A stretch of DNA of 64,000 bases from Cyanophora paradoxa. Its lineage: Eukaryota > Glaucocystophyceae > Cyanophorales > Cyanophoraceae. The notes under the pieces are model-generated. The model worked only from the letters and a program-made list of their open reading frames with translations, searched no databases and was not told where the DNA came from. Shown piece by piece: positions 19,801 to 30,058 of this stretch (position 1 is the stretch's first letter; every line of letters begins with the position of its first letter). The position numbers and the translations under genes were made by a program. Location: contig QPMI01000536.1 of assembly GCA_004431415.1 (NCBI GenBank), positions 18,651 through 82,650 of the forward strand. The letters are read 5' to 3'.

Positions 19801-19968
19801 ATAAAAAAACTGGCAGGTGTTTGTAAGGAGACCATTCAAACAGATCTGTCTTTCCAAGATTATAAAGACTATGTGCTCCACCAAAAACCCAAGCAAATCG
19901 AAATGACTGTCCAAAAGAAGCTTGAAAATGAGACCTTCAATGTGAAGATGTCAAAGATTGCTTTCTAA
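16873..19968 (+). CDS. polB: Protein-primed family B DNA polymerase
   Basis: 1031 residues from the ATG at 16873; an upstream TTG in frame lacks support. The N-terminal region has VNVNNKDNRCFEYSILSYI, a block typical of Polinton-type PolB, and a C2H2-like finger (CKTCSNHFKTEEKLQSHI). The exonuclease motif DYETD lies near residue 427. A Cys/His insert CYICQGDF...RDHDHQTG...CRKCNL (about 500-530) resembles the endonuclease VII-like finger in Polinton polymerases. Polymerase motifs are YLDANNLYGYAL (A, about 684), KIMNNSLFGKTIEK (B, about 818) and FTDTDSL (C, about 916), all with catalytic Asp. It would replicate a linear genome with terminal protein priming. The integrase gene follows after 11 bp. 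Confidence 0.92.
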   Translation: MPRPSHYQIKELQDKILGNLAFLLANHSISESEYESYIKQTNKKLKGLQALNRELLGKIDALDETDRLGHIQVEQTTTTQVRGDEYTTLINEHRALNNKYIDFTIRAHHQILTTQEFIDTYSEELHTRLQDAINSQMSIKTRFTFVCRFSKANNSRDFITKHIYSTYAIMTRSRTLTKETAKLAKECQSQINVTDSYKLQSIEALRVIVLSFKPISGGAFIPLPEWLKNKRAIVNVNNKDNRCFEYSILSYIHKDEVNSHKRNETSQYRRWFRKELNFEGIEFPVKADADTIDLFENLNPAISVNIYDPSNSTEEINLLHNSSSRNRKHQVDLLLITDENGNSHYTTIFSMSRVLAKNDKQRLHFCKTCSNHFKTEEKLQSHIQSKRCVDWKTSAGETPKQPTFIEFGLKHLSKTVFLPVIAYCYFDYETDISGMFKIKSISLTALHNNRVVLTKTHSNIFELLSTLDSTAPELFKALFTNIPMSLTKEQKRTHYLAKTCYICQGDFTQDNYKVRDHDHQTGDFVGTACRKCNLHRRTSNLTKIPIVTNDLSLSGTQIFKAVALNPEKRVEVLAKSFDNYMSITWGCFKFIDIKNFIDYGVQNVNDLQEKFQLFRQKSHKTFGMDAAHYVSSPGLSWDSMLSITKPKIELLSNLDMYNMVEGMIRGGLSIMNHKYAKKERDRHIIYLDANNLYGYALSQKLPLSNFQWHPEPSNYDLSSAEGAILEVDIHYPQHLHQLHKELPLVIKRTEDGLQAACEDISNFVVSKPLLQFMVAQGLKVTKIHRVLTFTEAAFMKPYVESNAQNRRAAPSKPEKDFFKIMNNSLFGKTIEKVRGRSNVKIATNEKQFMKYARSPLLKAETRLSDSAVAFEMLQKDVKLDKPIAIGAFVLDLAKLRLFDYYYNTIKRKWPDCKLLFTDTDSLCLQINSKTIAKDLQDIDTHPTELGKFKDEFEGRTITEYAGVRPKCYSIKTDDEEIKKLAGVCKETIQTDLSFQDYKDYVLHQKPKQIEMTVQKKLENETFNVKMSKIAF

Positions 19969-19979
19969 TCCCAATATAG

Positions 19980-21347
19980 ATGTCATCAAAGATCACACGC
20001 AGACAAACAGAGTACGATGTGAGTATATTGCCAATCCCAATCCCTCAAGAGGAGAGAGGGGGTCGCATTCAGAAAAAGAGTGACCTCAAAGCTTTAGTTC
20101 CTGCGGATATCCCAACTGCCATTGTTGTGCCCCACTTGGATCCCTTAGCAAGGACATTCTATGACACCAAGGTAGGATTTAAAGGCCTTGCTTCATTGGC
20201 CAAAGAGCTTCCAGATGTGCCAAGAAAGACAATCCGTAGATTCTATGATGCCCAAGAAATCAACCAGATAAATAAACCCCTCCCATCTGCCAAGAAGACT
20301 GCCTATATCCCAATAAGACAGCCACTCGACTGCTATGCCATAGACCTAATCTTTTATCCTTCGTACAGCAAACAGAATCAAGGCTACAACACGTTCCTCA
20401 CAGCTGTAGAAAATACCACCAGACTGGGCTTTATAATTCCCATGAGGGGAAAGACAGCAGAAAGCACATTGAACGCATTTAAGGAGCTTGAGCAACAAGT
20501 CCCTCGTCCAATTGTGAAGATACAAAGTGATGCTGGGAGCGAATTCCTGAACAAGGTATTTAAAGACCATTTAGAAACCCAGATGATTGAGCACCAAGTT
20601 TCGCAGGTTGGAGATCACAATAGCCAAGGCCGAATAGAAGCCTTTAATCGCACAATAAAGAAGCTAATTAACTCGTATTGTATAGCGAATAATACTGTAA
20701 AGTTTTTCGACAAGCTCCAAGATTTTGCCTACAACTACAATAATACCATCCACTCAGCAACGGGGATGAAACCAGCAGAGACCACAGAGGTACATGTTCC
20801 TCTAATACTCGGAAAAGAAAACGAGAAATTCATGAAGTCAATTGAATATCTAAAAGACTATCCAGCAGGGAGCCACGTGAGAACTAAAATAGAGAAGAGC
20901 CCATTTGCCAAACAAGGGAATAATTGGAGCCGCGAAATATTCACAATAGAAGGAGTGGAGGGGTTCAAATTTAAACTAAGGGACATTTCTGGCAAACTAA
21001 TAGATCGACTTTATGCCCACTACGAATTACAGAAAGTGGAAACCGTGGAGTTCTTGGAGGCGCCATCAATAAATGTCATTGAAGAGGCAAAGAAAGAGGC
21101 CAGAACAGAGCGACTTTTGGCCAGAGAGGGGATTGAGAGGGCGCCAAACGTGCCAGATAAACCATTATTGGAGGACAGAGCAGGGAAGAAGAAGAAACAA
21201 GGGAGAGAGTTGGAGAGATTGAGGGTGGCGGGAACAGAGAGATTAGCAGGGGGAGCAGAGGCAGTAAGGTGGTATAGAGATTTCTCGAATTCAAAGGAGA
21301 CCTATGAAGCTCCAGCAATTTCCACGAGATCAAGGAGGAGGGCGTAG
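19980..21347 (+). CDS. int: rve-family (retrovirus-like) DDE integrase
   Basis: 455 residues. The catalytic triad is D in YAIDLIFYP (about 122), D in KIQSDAGSEF (about 183) and E in GRIEAFNRTIKK (about 219). The spacing D-35-E is exactly that of rve integrases. Past the core, DYPAGSHVRTKIEKSPF and the strands around GFKFKLRDISG form a small beta-barrel-like C-terminal domain. The Lys/Arg/Glu-rich tail is low complexity. It inserts the linear genome into host chromosomes, as in Polintons and Mavirus. It sits 11 bp after pPolB, so the two may share a transcript. The frame is intact and all three catalytic residues are present. Confidence 0.92.
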   Translation: MSSKITRRQTEYDVSILPIPIPQEERGGRIQKKSDLKALVPADIPTAIVVPHLDPLARTFYDTKVGFKGLASLAKELPDVPRKTIRRFYDAQEINQINKPLPSAKKTAYIPIRQPLDCYAIDLIFYPSYSKQNQGYNTFLTAVENTTRLGFIIPMRGKTAESTLNAFKELEQQVPRPIVKIQSDAGSEFLNKVFKDHLETQMIEHQVSQVGDHNSQGRIEAFNRTIKKLINSYCIANNTVKFFDKLQDFAYNYNNTIHSATGMKPAETTEVHVPLILGKENEKFMKSIEYLKDYPAGSHVRTKIEKSPFAKQGNNWSREIFTIEGVEGFKFKLRDISGKLIDRLYAHYELQKVETVEFLEAPSINVIEEAKKEARTERLLAREGIERAPNVPDKPLLEDRAGKKKKQGRELERLRVAGTERLAGGAEAVRWYRDFSNSKETYEAPAISTRSRRRA

Positions 21348-21361
21348 AGTAGAGAGGAGGA

Positions 21362-21675
21362 TATGGGGATGGGGGATGGGGGATGGGAAACCCATCCCCT
21401 TGTACTCGAATAGAAAATTTCAAAAAACAAAAACAAAATTATTTTTCTGAGAAAAATCCCATCCCCCTGACTGGCTCCCATCCCCCTCCCATCCCCCTGA
21501 CCAGATATCGTCACAAATCAACCAAATTTCATACATTTTCCCATCCCCCTGCCATCCCCTCTGCCATCCCTCCCATCCCCTGCCATCCCCTCCGCCATCC
21601 ATCCCACCCCCCTGCCATCCCCTCAAACCACCCTTTTTTACCAGACACTCCCATTCCCCTTCCATCCCCCTGACT
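21362..21675. repeat. CCATCCCC-type tandem repeats at the element's right side
   Basis: After the integrase stop, GGGGATGGG repeats pass through a small hairpin (GGGGATGGG-AAA-CCCATCCCC near 21385) into a long run of CCATCCCCCTG / CCATCCCCT units, broken by AT-rich pieces. Strand asymmetry switches from G-rich to C-rich. It is non-coding and probably part of, or next to, the element's terminal region. Confidence 0.75.
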
Positions 21676-21745
21676 ATTCAAGATATCTGTTTAAGAGAAA
21701 ACGTAAAGAAATGAAGAGATGGTTGGCAGTCTTAATTATGGATAG

Positions 21746-21838
21746 AGGCAGGAGAGGCAGGAGGGTAATATGTAAAATCCCACACAAGAGGGGATTCCTT
21801 AGGAAAGTTTACAAATAACCCTCCTGCCTCTCCTGCCT
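21746..21838. repeat. 21-bp perfect inverted repeat with AT-rich loop
   Basis: The arms AGGCAGGAGAGGCAGGAGGG(T) at 21746-21766 and the exact complement at 21818-21838 surround a 51-base loop. The layout (GGCAGG-rich arm, AT-rich loop, CCTGCC-rich arm) resembles the larger hairpin at 13921-14059. Confidence 0.75.
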
Positions 21839-21960
21839 AATTGGTGCCGAATCCAAGCTTCTAATACCCCAGAGGCGGCCAACATACTGGTGCCAAAAAG
21901 ACATGATTAATACCCTAAGACCTGAAATAAATGCTTACTACCCTAGTACCTGAAACGCGC

Positions 21961-22035
21961 ACACATAGGGATACCCCTGATCCAAGCCTGTAGGCCGAAG
22001 GCCGGAGGGCTTGGATCAGGGGTATCCCTATGTGT
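21961..22035. repeat. 28-bp perfect hairpin at the right edge of the element
   Basis: The left arm (21961-21988) begins ACACATAGGGATACCCCTGA and ends TCCAAGCC. The right arm (22008-22035) is its exact reverse complement. The loop is 19 bases (TGTAGGCCGAAGGCCGGAG) and is itself partly palindromic. Host-like sequence follows. I use it as the approximate right boundary. It could be a terminal structure of the virus or a small foldback element inserted there. Confidence 0.75.
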
Positions 22036-22075
22036 CAAGTTGACTTAAGCTTGGAATCTATGTATCTAGCGACAA

Positions 22076-22770
22076 GCTGCTACTCGGGGCAGGCGGCGTC
22101 GGCGGGGGAGCCGAAGGTGGAGCGGAAGGCGGCGCCGACGGCGGCGACCATGCGCGCGAGCGCCGCGCTCGGCGCCTCCCGCGCCCACCGCCACCGGAAC
22201 TCCTGCACCGCCCGGGCCTGGTCAGAGCCCGGGGGGACGGGCGGGGCGGCGGGGCGGGGTGGCGGGCCTCGACGGCGGCGACAGCGGCCTCTGGGACCCA
22301 GAAGGCGGCCTCGGCGGCGGGGCCGAGGACGGGGCGGTCGCCCGCGATGGCGTCCCGGTGCGCCAGCACGTGCAGGTCCGCGAAGGAGGGCGCCTCCGGC
22401 GGCAGCAGGTACGACGCCCGCCCGAGCCTGCCGCCCGGTCAGCCCGTCGACGTCAGGCCCCGGCCCCACTGAAAAGGAAGGGCGGCCGCGCGCGCACGCC
22501 TCGCGCCGCAGGTTCTTCATCGCCATCTGCAGCTCTGCGGGGGCCTCAGGGGCGTCCCAGCCGCGGGCCTTCAAGCTTCGCCGCTGGGAAGCTTAAGGGG
22601 AGGGGCGGGCGCGCCCTCGGCGAAGTCCCGCGCCTGGCGGAGCTCCTCGCGCAGCCGGTCGCCCTCGCCGGCCGCCCCCGCCAGCCGCGCCTCCGCCTCC
22701 CGCGCCCGCGCCGCCACCCGCTGCATCTCCACCCCGCCCGCCGCCCGCCCCGACCCCTGGCCGCACCCTG
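22076..22770 (-). pseudogene. Partial copy of the coiled-coil host gene found at 42966-44840
   Basis: From the stop-codon end (GGGCAGGCGGCGTCGGCG) the sequence follows 42966 onward closely: the same DNA order, intron sequence included, and the same protein blocks (VLAHRDAIAGDRPVLGPAAEAAFWVPEAA). It lacks about 290 bp matching the exon at roughly 43330-43610 and stops matching near 22760, where the 42.9-kb copy continues. Because introns are kept, this is a DNA-level duplication, not a retrocopy. It starts about 40 bp after the element's last hairpin. No complete reading frame remains. Confidence 0.75.
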
Positions 22771-22864
22771 TCGCACCACTAGAGGTATCTAGATCTAGAG
22801 CCGGAGGGATTCCAACTGTTGATCATGACACGCAAAAGAGAACGTTTCGCCAAGATGCGCTAAT

Positions 22865-23675
22865 CTACGAGCTGCTGTTATCAACTACTTCAATCTGCGT
22901 CTCTAACGCAATCTTCTCAAGGTAAGCTTGAAGCCCCTCCACAAGCTTTTGGCAAGCCTCCTCCACCCCATCGTAGCCCTTTTGCATAGTCCAGTTGACG
23001 CTGCGCAATAGCATCATGTACCGTCAATGTTTCAAGTTTATAATTCAAGATTAAGTGATGAAATGACATTAACCTCGTAAGCATCATCTCGTAGTCGGGT
23101 TTGGAGTGCAGCTCGCCGGGTTCACACAAGAACACGGGGAACTTGGTAATGTGATTGTTGTGCGCGAAATACATTTCGTGATCGCAGTCATGGGATTGAA
23201 GGTAGCTCCGGGAAATAAAGCAGATGAATGCTCGGCTCTCCTTTATAGCCACCTACGGTACGCGTAAACGTATATATATATATGGGTTCGCATTCGAAAT
23301 TCATGATGATCATCGAAATATGATAAGAAAAGCGCGAACCGCGCTCCTTTTCAAATCTTTGCGTGCTTCCTCCTCCTCACTGATCCTGTGATCGCAATTG
23401 AAGGTGCCATTGTTGAACTATCAAAGTTCGCAATAGTTTCGAATCGCTTACCAGATTGTAAACCCTTCGGCTATCAACCGTGAAACATACTTCATGACTA
23501 CCTCCTTATTGAATTGTGCGTAGGAGATGAATGCGTCAAACTTTTTCACGCGCGAGGCCACTGGCACAGGGTGCGCGCCCGCCGTGCGCGTTGCACTTCC
23601 TCCGACTCGCTTTGAATTCTCAGGTGGTCCCTGAGCTGTATCTCCGGAAGCCGCCTTCAGATTAGAATTCGAAAT
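22865..23675 (-). other. TIR-domain exons of the WD40 receptor
   Basis: Exons, all in phase: 23452-23675 (ends ...EGFTIW, phase 2), 23340-23385 ([15 protein letters not shown]), 23074-23252 ([14 protein letters not shown]...YEMMLT) and 22865-23000 ([19 protein letters not shown], to the stop). The preceding intron is 23676-23757. Box 1 is FDAFISYA. The alphaC segment [12 protein letters not shown] keeps the glutamate that aligns with the catalytic Glu of NAD-cleaving TIRs (plant-type SKNYASSxWCLxE). NADase activity is inferred by alignment only. Confidence 0.82.
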
Positions 23676-25070
23676 CTGGCGGCCGCGGGAATTCTCGTTA
23701 TGCCATGATGTATTCGATAGGAACCAAAGCTATAGATATTAATTCCAAAGGACTCACGTTCGCGTTGGAGGGAGGTGCGCCAGTGATGCTGATTCCGGTA
23801 AGGTCGGACTGCGGGTCATGCTTCACCCGCAGCTTCCTACGTCGTCGTCGAACCACTACGAGCACGCCAAGAGCCGCTGCGATGAGCGCACAAGCCCCGC
23901 CGGCAGCTGCCCCCGCTGCTGCTGGAACAAGGCTCGAGCTTGAGGAAGCCGGCGTTCCTCGATCGCCCTCAGCCCCTTGCAATTGAGGAGAGGGCCCCGG
24001 GGCCACTTCCGGGGCCGCTGGGGGCAAAAGCGAGTCAGCTGGGAGCGTACGCTGATAACAAACTCGCAGTCACCGGTCACAGCGGAGACGCCGAGAACGG
24101 GAAACTCCGCCCCGAACGCAGTAGCAAGCTCCCCGCTCGCGTTCTTCGCAAGAAGGACCTTTACTACCCCTGACACTGGTCGGTGGGTGCACAGTAAGTA
24201 TACAGAAAAAAGTATAGATGGGCGATTGCTGGCCATGCGGCACCTGATGTTGAACTAATGTTCTCGGCCGGGGAAATCAGCAGCAGGTCCAGAACCGTAC
24301 TCCCTCTGTCGTAGTTTGAGAAGATGCATGAACGAGCGCCTCGCTAAATCAAAACAGAGAAGAAAGCACTCACCGAGACACCCGTTGAACTTGAATGCGA
24401 CTTCTGGGCCACTTGAAAAGAGCGGCAAACGCATCGAGGAAGCGCGATTCAATTTCAGCATTCCATTTCGAGTAATCGAAGTCCAGCCTAATAGTCACCA
24501 AGGCGCTCTGGCAGAGAGTCGTATTCAGATACGTATATACGAGATCGAAATCGATATCCGTGGGCGAAACTGCGGACCGAATCCAATGGTGTGGGCGCAG
24601 GGGTTGATGCAGGCCTCGGGCTCTCTGAAACAGAAGGAGAGGGTACCGGTGTCGTCGACGTGGGGATCGGGAGCAGGATATTGGGGATCGGGCTGGGGCT
24701 GGGGCTTAACAGAAAGATGCTGGGGCTTGAGAGAGAACTTGGCGACGGGCTCGGGCTCGGTGTAAAGGAGGCGCGCTCGGGTGGGCTCGGGCTCGGGCTT
24801 GGCGACGGGCTCGGGTTAAGCGACAAGCTGGGGCTTGGCGACGGGCTGGGGCTGGGCGACGGGCTGGGGTTGATCGACGGGCTCGGGCTAGGGCTTGGGG
24901 TGGGGCTGGGCGACGGGCTGGGGCTGGGGGAAGGGCTCGGGCTGGGCGACGGGCTGGGGCTGGGCGATGGGCTCGGGCTGGGCGACGGGCTGGGGCTGGG
25001 CGATGGGCTCGGGCTCGAGCTTGGGGAGGGGCTGGGCGACGGGCTGGGGCTGGGTGACGGGCTGGGGCTG

Positions 25071-25105
<35 letters not shown>

Positions 25106-28100
25106 TGGGCTCGGGCTTGGGCTCGGGCTTGGGCTCGGGCTTGGGGTGGGGCTGGGCGACGGGCTTGGGGTGGGGCTGGGCGACGGGCTCGGGCTGGGGC
25201 TGGGGCTGGGGCTGGGGCTCGGCGTTGGCGATGGAGTCGGGACTGGAGCAGTCCACAGACGAATGCTTCCATCCGGATCTGACGCGGATGACAGAAACCA
25301 GCTGCCGTTGGGCGCAAATGCCAACGCGTTTATCTTGGCGGTGTGCCAATGCAGAGTGGAGCGCAAAGCGTTTGTTTCATCATTCAAAGCAGCGTTCCAG
25401 ATTTTGATTGTACCGAAGTCATCGCCGGAAACGAGGAATGTCGAGCTTGGAGAGAATGCGACACGCACCACGCGTCCCGCGTGGCCCGAGAGGATGCGAG
25501 CAGGATCCATAGAGCCTAGAGCCGCGCTGGAGAAAAGCCAGACGGTCTTGTCTTCTAAAGCCAGAGCTATGAGCGATCCGTCCGCCGACCATGCAATGTC
25601 GTTGACAGCCGCCATCGTCGCAATCTCTGTGCCTTGGATCAGGGACCCTGAAGAAGGATCGTAAAATCTGTGCGTATGCAAATATTCAGATATAGATTGC
25701 GTATGCAAATATTCAGATATAGATTGCAAATGCTCATAATTACGCACGATACGAGATTTTGATTTGCAACAGCGAGCTTATTTCCAGAAGGAGAGAACAT
25801 TATGCGCGAAAAGATAGCCTCGTTCGCGTTGATGAAAGTATGCTGCTCTCCTGATATTGTTGACCAGACCCTGAACAAAATTAAAACCACATTACGCGAG
25901 ATCGCAAGCTTATGATCGTATCTGTGATTATGATCTTGAGCGGCCGCGGGAGTGCATGCGCATGCCCACCTGATTCCGTCGGACGCAAACGTAGCCAGTT
26001 TAAGGGAATCCCGAGACCACGCCACACCCTGAATAGTTGAAAGATGGCCAGACATTGACAGAAGCACAGCCCCAGTTGAGAAATCAAGCAGTCGAACGGT
26101 TTTGTCTAAACACCCCAGCGCAAGCTCAAGCTTGGAGAGATCGGGTGAGAAGGCTGCTGCTGTGAACGAATACGGAAAATTCGTCTTTCTCGACAAAGCA
26201 GATCCTCCAGACAATGCAGACATGACCCGAACTGAGCTGTCACCATCCGCAGAATAAATCGACTCGCCATCCGCAGACACTGCGATGTCCGATATTGAAC
26301 CGAGGTGGCCGGTAAAGGTGGCCAGAGGCCATCCTTGCTGAGGGCCTGCAAAGCATCCGTTAATTGAATACAAGTGAACGGCTCATATACATCGATATCC
26401 GAACGCACAATCAGACCAGTCGGAGACAGCCCAAATGCGCATCGTTCCTCCATGTTCGCTTGACATCGAAACGAGGAATCTCCCATCGCTAGAGAATGAA
26501 AGTGACGTCACGTGGCCAATGGGATTGGATAAAGAATCGGAGAAAGTGGCGATGCGGAGTCCTGTAGTCATGTTCCAGAGGCGAATTGAGGGAACTGTGC
26601 TCGTGCCATCGGGGGCTTGGCCCAACTCGTCTCCAGATGCAACGATGTCTCCAAACCGAGTCGAAACCGTCGCAAGAGAGAAGATCGCACGCGCATGGCC
26701 AGTCTGGAAGCAGCGAATATTCGCCCAGTCAGAGGTTCCCCACACGCAAATTCGAGGGTTGGTTTCCGAGCCTCCCGTGACCATGTATTGACCTCCACTT
26801 GAGAAAGCGATAGCCATGACACTGGCTCCCGCTTCGTGCCCGACTCCACTCGCTGAACCCACCTCAATTGGATTCAAACTGACGCTGGGGTTGAATAGCC
26901 TACACGCATTACAATTGTCAGCGTCGCGCTATAGCTAGTTTTAATTATAGCGCTGGACGCGTGCGTGCGAATTATCTCACCAAACTGAGCGCGAGCCCCA
27001 CCAAGAAAAGGCCATGTAATGGCCGTCAGGGGTAAATCGCAGCGCCGTGAATCGAGGTCTTGTTTCTGTCGTCATAATAGAGAGTGTCCATGTTGACTCT
27101 CCGTTCGTAAAGTTCCAGAGCCTGCAAAGCGGCCAATTCGGATGCGGAACGAATTCGAATCTGTTATAGTTTGATTCAAATGTGCGTACGAACCGAATCT
27201 GCTTCAGACTACCCCCTAAGAGAGCGGCAATCTTGGATCCATCCTTCGAAATGGAGATGGGACCTTCCTCGAGCTGATAGATTGGAACTGAATCGATCAT
27301 GAATTGCCGGACCTCCTCTCCTGTTACGACAGACACCACTCTTATGAACTTCGACGAAGCTGTCCTATTTCGATAATCACGGCATTGAATGATCATGAGT
27401 CGCAGTGTAAAATGACATGTTTGAAATCACTTTGTGCACCTGTAGGCAATGAATGACCCGTCCTCCGAGAAAACGATCGGGAAAAGGCTAGGCCCCGGCA
27501 GTGATGCCAAACCGGGGTCGTCGCTTGTGGACACGGGAACCGGACTCGAGAATTTGATGTCACGCACACGCGCGAAAGGAGCGGTGCTGTGGAGATAAAG
27601 CCACGTCGCAACAAGCGATCCGCCCGGGCTTATTGCTGCCTGCAGCCCCATGTTGCTGGCGTTGTACAGCAAGCGTCCGAAGTGCATGAGACCAGACAAA
27701 GAGCTCAAGGATGCACGCGCGGGTTGCGACCATAGCGCGGCGCAGGGAGATTGTCCGAACGCTCTGCTCACGGCAAGGGCCGGAGAAAGCAACCAGATCT
27801 GCGTCTCGCCAAGGAAGTGCCCGTAATCATCGTAGTAGTACCCGGTCGATAAAATCCTCTGCTGGCCTTCAGATTCGTAGAGAGAAGTCACGCCAGGATT
27901 CACGTTCGAGGCGTGTGCCTCGACTGACGCCACTTGCGTTCTTGATGCGATGCTCCAGGCGCGGATGAAGCGATCACAAATCAGGACACGTGGCCTATCA
28001 GGGCTAAGCGGATCGCAGCCCCCACCAGTGATGATCATCTGAGCGTCTGGAGTCACTGCGACTTGCAACACGAGTCCCGGTGACGCAATGCTGACGGAGG

Positions 28101-29158
28101 TCCAGTCCGTAGTATTCCAGATGCGCAGGGTTCGGTCAAAGCTGCCAGAGACGAGGAAGCTCCCATCGCTGGCAAATGAAAATCCCCAGATAGCGTCTGT
28201 GTGTCCAGCCAGAACTCTTGACTGAGGACTGGAGAGAACTGATGTCCAAATTCTGATAATGCTCATAATCACGATCGAATGAAATCACGTGCACCGTTGC
28301 AGACCGCTTCACACACCTGACTCGGTAAGATATTCCTTCTAGGTGAGAAGACGCCAAAAATGTGCCATCGGGCGAAAATAACAGGCGGTAGGCTTCAACA
28401 TGATTAGATATTAGCGCTGGTCCAGCGAAGGTAGAGGTGAGATCCCATCCAGCCGCACTCGCGGTCCAGATGCTGTATTTACCGCAAAAATGCAAGTTAG
28501 AAAAAATAAGGTCATAATCAAAATTGAGCAAGCTGCAGCTGCTGCTGGATGCACGCACCGAATGGTGCCATCAGACCAAAGGACCGCCATGAGAACACCG
28601 CTCGATGACGCAGTAGCTGTCACGACATATACATACTGACCAGTGTTGGGAGCTTGCAGTATTACTGAAGAATCGAACTCCACAATTCCGTCTGAAGCTC
28701 GAATTCGATATACCCGCACGATCTCGCGGGTTTCAAGTTGATTTCCGGATACGGACGTGACTAGGAATGCCAGGCGTGTGTCCAGGCTAAACTGTGACGG
28801 CGATACAAAGAAAGCCTCTCCAAAATCATATGGATTTGTATCAATATTTAACTCCGATGGTAGGTCCAACATTTTCCGCAAGCTCACAGCGGAGAACAGC
28901 GCGCTTCCACGGACGAAAAACCTTCCGTCGCGACTGACCGGAACGCCACGGCCAACGTGTGCCACGGTTGTATTCAGGGCCTCGGGATCAGGAGCCGTGA
29001 TTCGAGATATGCTTGCTGCGCAATAACATCAACGGGATAGTGATCATGAAGCGCAAAAATGCGTTCAAACGTTAACGGGCGCGTTCATAGAGAGCTCGCC
29101 TGCTATACAGCTGCTTATGAAGACTGAGAGGCAGATGATCGAGTACGTATACATGCGG
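22865..29158 (-). CDS. WD40-ectodomain transmembrane receptor with cytoplasmic TIR domain
   Basis: Multi-exon minus-strand gene. The start at 29158 or 29149 ([19 protein letters not shown]) reads as a signal peptide. The ectodomain (about 29010-25235) has roughly 14 WD-type blades, e.g. [20 protein letters not shown]...[45 protein letters not shown]: enough for two propellers. A long Pro-Ser stalk follows (25235-24750), then a juxtamembrane alpha/beta module ([38 protein letters not shown]), one transmembrane helix ([17 protein letters not shown]) and RRRRRK. The cytoplasmic tail carries a TIR domain ([40 protein letters not shown]). The stop is at 22865. Introns are short (GT-AG). The 22865-23758 exons are resolved in phase; upstream joins are approximate. 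Likely a surface sensor signalling through TIR. Confidence 0.8.
24750..25235 (-). repeat. (Pro-Ser)n stalk repeat of the WD40 receptor
   Basis: GGGCTGGGGCTGGGCGAC-type repeats on the plus strand encode PSPSPSPSP on the minus strand. They separate the WD40 ectodomain from the juxtamembrane module. Such Ser/Hyp-Pro stretches are typically extended and heavily glycosylated in algae. The tract is likely length-variable. Confidence 0.85.
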
Positions 29159-30058
29159 TGCATGCGCCGGCGCAGGCTGCAGTTCCCATGGCCAGTTGCA
29201 ACAGAAACGACTCTCCTATAGCTAGGCCTGCAGCTGCCGCTCTTCAGATTCTCCATCCCTAGCTGATCTGGACTCGCTCACTGCAGTCCCGGCACCAAAC
29301 GTACTACGGTACGCTAGGCCTACACTCACGATCACTTTGCAGCGCTATGCATATGAGCTCATGCGAACACGCATGCAGCAGCCGCTGCTGCGCATGCAGC
29401 TGATCCCATGCATAATTATAATCATATGCATATGCATAAGCCGCGCCGCCGTGTACGTATATACATAATCTCGGGACGGCGTAAACAAGCTGATTTACGG
29501 GACGGACGTACGCTTGAAGGTCCCGCTGATTCGAAGTACGTATACGTATATCGTTTGTCCACGGTAGTGCACGTGCTAATACGGTGCCATAGCTAGCCGT
29601 CGGACTCCGAGCTCGAGGCTCGAACTCACTGCAGCTGCATGATCCTGCATCATCCTGCATGCAGCTGCCAGTGCCTGGCACTGCCTGCCAGTGCTGCCGC
29701 GGTGCTGCCACTCACTGCAGCTGAGTCAGCGGCCGCGCGCGCGCGCGTTTTCACTGACTCGCACAGACTCCCACAGTCTAGTTAGTCACTCAAGCCTGTA
29801 GGCTGTACCGGTAGGCTGGAGCTAGGCCTATATATACTGACTCAAGCCTGTAGGCTGTAGGCTGTAGGCGGTAAGGCTATACCGGTACGGTGACTACTAC
29901 GGTCCGGTAGTGGAAACTGACTCAGTGTCATGACTCACTCAGTGATAATCGGATGTCCGATGATCGATCGTAATTATATAGTGCGGAACTGCAAGCTTAA
30001 GGACGGCTGGAATTGCCGTGGTGTAAAATTGCCGCTTTCGCCCTACTACAGATATAGT

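Larger units (their letters stand above)
4161..22035. mobile_element. Endogenous Polinton-like virus / virophage-type DNA element
   Basis: A sharp change from GC-rich, intron-containing host DNA to AT-rich, intron-free, tightly packed genes starts near 4161-4220 and ends near 21350-22035. Hallmark genes seen are the packaging ATPase, major capsid protein, two penton-like minor capsid proteins, protein-primed PolB, rve integrase and TVpol-SF3 helicase. This set matches the Polinton / virophage / Polinton-like virus group (established knowledge). The combination of rve integrase, pPolB and an SF3 helicase protein recalls Mavirus, but the capsid gene looks more like Polinton-like viruses. I found no matching terminal inverted repeats or target-site duplication. 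The left end seems truncated at a 20-C tract. The right limit is set at the end of a 28-bp hairpin and is approximate. No adenovirus-type protease was recognised. Confidence 0.9.

Noticed and set aside
22058-22792. Independent GC-rich genes at 22.0-22.8 kb
   Set aside because: The stretch aligns with 42966-43915 including introns, but lacks an exon; it is a decayed duplicate.
24591-25664. Plus-strand Gly-Leu-Gly-Asp repeat protein
   Set aside because: It is the antisense of the (Pro-Ser)n stalk and WD40 exons of the minus-strand receptor, which has clear domains.
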